DNA from: Nemophila menziesii
Taxonomy: Eukaryota > Streptophyta > Magnoliopsida > Boraginales > Hydrophyllaceae
Direction: 5' to 3'
Assembly: GCA_029959085.1 (NCBI GenBank)
Contig: JARWIR010000092.1
Coordinates: 558,001 to 622,000, forward strand
Length of the DNA: 64,000 nt
Part shown: positions 61,108-64,000 of the stretch, one piece after another
Position numbering within the stretch: the first letter of the stretch is position 1
How the letters are laid out: the number at the start of each line of letters is the position of its first letter
Translations under genes and position numbers: made by a program
The notes under the pieces: generated by a model
Seen by the model: the letters and a program-made list of their open reading frames with translations, nothing else
What the model was told of the DNA's origin: nothing
Databases searched by the model: none

Positions 61108-61798
61108 ATGGATGTTAGACTCAATTATCAATCCATTGATGCAGTACTTAGAAACTTACGAGAAATTGTTCATATCAAATCTAAACGTTTTGATGGTAGT
61201 GATCCAGATGATTGAGTGTTACAAGCAAATCGATTTTTTACTATTCATAAAAATGTTGATGACAGCCGTAGATTGGATTTGGCTTCTCTTCACATGGATG
61301 GTCCTGATCTACAGTGGTTTCAACAAATAAACAATATTTGTCCATTTCAAAGATGGGAAGAATTTCTTCGATTATTGAAAATTCGATTTATGCAAACAAG
61401 GAATAATGTAGAGAATATTATTCTGGAAAATTTACATCAACATGTCGAAACTGTTCAAATTTCAAAGGAGTTTTGTTTTAAAGCACAATAAAAAAATTGA
61501 TATGAAGTCTATAGAAATGGTTTCTAGCGTGGATTGCGATAATTTCATTTATTTCCAAGACAATAATTTGATAAATGAAGAAATAAATGATTACATTGAT
61601 AATCAAATTTCTTGGAAAAATATTGACTACAATATTATTGTAGAGAGCGAATATCTGCATATAGTGCTTCAAATAAATCAAATTGTGCTACTTCAAATAA
61701 GTGGATCGTTTTTTCCCACAACATTATTTCCACTCTTTATTCTTCTATATGATCAAATTTCAGGAATAATTTGGTACTTTGCAGAACCATTTTATTAG
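61108..61798 (+). pseudogene. Ty3-gypsy-type gag fragment, copy F
   Basis: TGA at 61213 (TGG, Trp, in the others) and TAA near 61489 with an A-run length change. The part from 61442 to 61798 is open in another frame. Confidence 0.8.
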
Positions 61799-63216
61799 CA
61801 GAACCTTGAGGGTATGGTTATTGAAATAGGGTATGGAAATGTTATGACTATGTTTAGGAAATATTAAGTTAGGCGGGACTGAAATATTCATTTGTATTTG
61901 AAATAAGAATAGAACGGTTTATTACCGTTATGGTCCGTTGTAGTGAATTATATTATATATTGTAATAGTTTGTAGGCTACAAGATATGTGAAAAGACAAA
62001 TAAAGTTTCCTTCTTATCTCTTGAGTCTTCCTTCTCCTTCTTCTTTTCTCTTTTCTATTCTTCTATTCTATAACTCTTCTACCATTCCATTATGGGAATG
62101 TAGATATTCAATAATTATATTACAGTATAATCTATGCAAATACTGTAATTAATTATTATTATTATAATTATAATTATTAATCATATATATTTTTCTAAAT
62201 CATCGCATAGTACTGGGTAAACCAAGGGTAATATATTTCGGTTTAAAAAAATTTCGGGTAACCCAAGGGTAGGGTAAAAAAATGTTTACCTTCGGTTTAC
62301 CCACATTAATCAACATTAGTCAAACATTTTTAATGCATGAAAAACTTAGAAAAATGAGAAAATTTAAAAGACCGATATCATTACACTTCTAAAGATTAAA
62401 GTTACAATTTAGACATTACAAATCAAGAACTCGTGAATCGAATAGTTCAAATAAGTTGCAATCAGTTACAATCATTTTGTTTGAACATCAAAAGCGTAGG
62501 TAGACCAGGAACTTGGTAGTGAACTTTAGAATATCTTAGAAGCCAAATGAAAAACTTCTCTCATATGCATGTTTTGTATATATTTTTTCTTACATGGTTT
62601 TTCGGTTTAAGTAACCATAACCCAATAGATTGAGTAATATACGGGTAAAATACATGGACCCGTAAATTATAAGGTAACCAAATGAGTAAGGTTGGTTCAT
62701 GTAAAATTAACATATGTTTCGGGTCGGTTTGGTTGAAATTAACTCGGTTTTTGGTTTTGGTAAATTTTTGCTCTTCCATAGACAAAAATATCATTCCACA
62801 CTGTCATGATATCACTGCTACACCATAAATATAGAAGGAAAAAAATTCAAACTCGTCTCTTCATCATCAATGAAATTGATTTCAATTCCCAACCTAGTCA
62901 CATCACTTTTTTTATAATTCTTCAAAATTTAAATTTATGTAAATCCACTCGTGTATAATTATACACATATCATTTAATATACAAGGTTTTTTTTTCGTGG
63001 CGTTGCATGTCAATATTTTATAATTGTTGTTGAAATGAAAAGGGTAAATTTTCAGTATCTGATCAAATGGTATGTACTCTATTGCCTATCTTTTATATGT
63101 TTATGCATAAATTTAAATTTTCTTCTTAAAAAGAGAAAGTGTGATTTTTGTTTGGATTCATTAATCAAATTTGAATTAAAAAGATAATATATACGTTTTA
63201 TGTTGATTTAAAGCGG

Positions 63217-63403
63217 GCAAGGATGGCCAGAATAGACAAATATATGGGAACCTCTAGAAAATCCATCGTTAATCAAGGATGACGTTGATGCTTTTGAAGA
63301 AATGTTAGCTATTTTCTCACCATAGTGATAGTGAACAAAGAAAGAGAGGTGTAAGAGGCGACAAAGACTTGACATAGTTGTAGTGTTTAGGGTTTTGTTT
63401 ATC
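63217..63403 (+). pseudogene. LHP1: LHP1-like chromodomain exon, U11 copy
   Basis: Same CGG acceptor mutation and 5-base loss as U7; GTAAGT donor intact. Confidence 0.7.
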
Positions 63404-64000
63404 GTAAGTAACATTTTATTAGAGTTAGAAATAAATAAATAGATGTTAATTTTGCATAAATCTTTGATTTTTTTAATGCCAAAACAACAAATATTCTATG
63501 AAAAGTCATGTATTATCAAATGAACTTCAAAATTACAACAATTTTTCCCTTTACATTTATTCTTAGTAATCATCACTCACAAGCTAGATGTTATTTTTTT
63601 GGGTTGAACCTGGTAAAAATCATATCGTGCCTATAAATTATTATCCACATTCACTAGAATTTTAATACGTACCCTATAATACCATAACTCTTACTTCCCC
63701 TAAAATATCATATCGTGCCTCATTCAATCATTTAATCCACTACTCAAAATATTTAGCAACCTATAGTACCTAATATAGAACCACTAGCATAATCCCATTA
63801 GCTCAATTTACGAACCCACTACCCCAATCACAAACACCCTACGATTTCGAAAAATTACCTCTCATGCACCCTATATTTTAAATGTAAACATAACCAACAT
63901 TTTTTTAACTTATTCAGAATATCTGCCACACTACATTAGACAACCCACATCCTAATTTGATATTATAAGTGTTCCATCATTAATCAACTCCTACCATATC

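Larger units (their letters stand above)
60228..62207 (+). mobile_element. Three-LTR non-autonomous LTR element, copy F
   Basis: TAGTA at 60223-60227 and 62208-62212. Partial first LTR 60228-60380, second LTR 60728-61088, third LTR 61840-62207. The second LTR has a duplicated ctccttcttcttctataatt stretch. Confidence 0.9.
58653..64000 (+). repeat. Macrorepeat unit U11 (class D, cut by window end)
   Basis: Carries LTR element F and the class D markers shared with U7. The window ends in the second spacer before the copia relic. The remaining sequence after 63404 is spacer without a gene. Confidence 0.93.

Noticed and set aside
1..64000. CRISPR array or bacterial mobile system suggested by regular repetition
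   Set aside because: The repeat unit is ~5 kb, not tens of bases, and content (L1, copia, introns) is eukaryotic.
1..64000. tRNA, rRNA or other structured RNA genes
   Set aside because: I looked for cloverleaf-like and rRNA-like sequence and saw none. A covariance-model scan could not be run.

Overview
The window looks like nuclear DNA from a flowering plant, probably a dicot. It is AT-rich, has no intact host gene, and carries plant L1-type LINEs (DUF4283 ORF1, endonuclease/RT ORF2), Ty1-copia pol relics, a small Ty3-gypsy-like LTR element, and fragments resembling two plant chromatin genes. I cannot name the species.

Most of the window is one tandem array. A macrorepeat of about 5.05 kb recurs head to tail, all copies in the same orientation. 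Unit starts are near 1, 3660, 10288, 14860, 20349, 25799, (a fused copy entered at about 29813), 36097, 41141, 46225 and 58653; I call them U1 to U11. A full unit contains, in order: the tail of a decayed reading frame; an AT-rich spacer; a TATA/leader block with an AAACCCTAA box; a spacer with GATCCACCTA motifs; a GGGTAACCC-rich block; an exon resembling the second half of the LHP1 chromodomain with intron borders on both sides; a second spacer; a decayed copia RT/RNase H segment with an inverted repeat; and the start of the decayed reading frame, which runs on across the unit boundary.

Shared private mutations sort the units into classes: A (U1, U2, U8), B (U3, U9), C (U4, U5, U6, U10) and D (U7, U11). 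The order A-B-C-D is therefore repeated (U2-U3-U4...U7, then U8-U9-U10-U11), a higher-order repeat. Classes C and D carry a ~1.96-kb LTR element at one identical site with the same TAGTA target duplication in all six copies (imperfect on one side in one copy), so it inserted once and spread with the array. That element has three LTR segments. Between the first two lies a 97-codon frame resembling the C-terminal SANT/Myb-like end of plant ELM2-SANT proteins; after the second come a primer-binding-site-like motif and a gag fragment, broken differently in each copy.

Two LINEs came in after amplification, since sister units lack them: a 5'-truncated plus-strand L1 in U2 (5528-7083, frame open through RNase H) and a nearly full-length minus-strand L1 in U10 (46714-51980, with nonsense, frameshift and deletion lesions). 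Deletions at 3410, 14318, 19855, 25305 and 29813 shortened individual units. Nothing here is obviously a working protein gene. The points of interest are the amplification of chromatin-gene exons in sense orientation behind a promoter-like block, and the readable history of the array.
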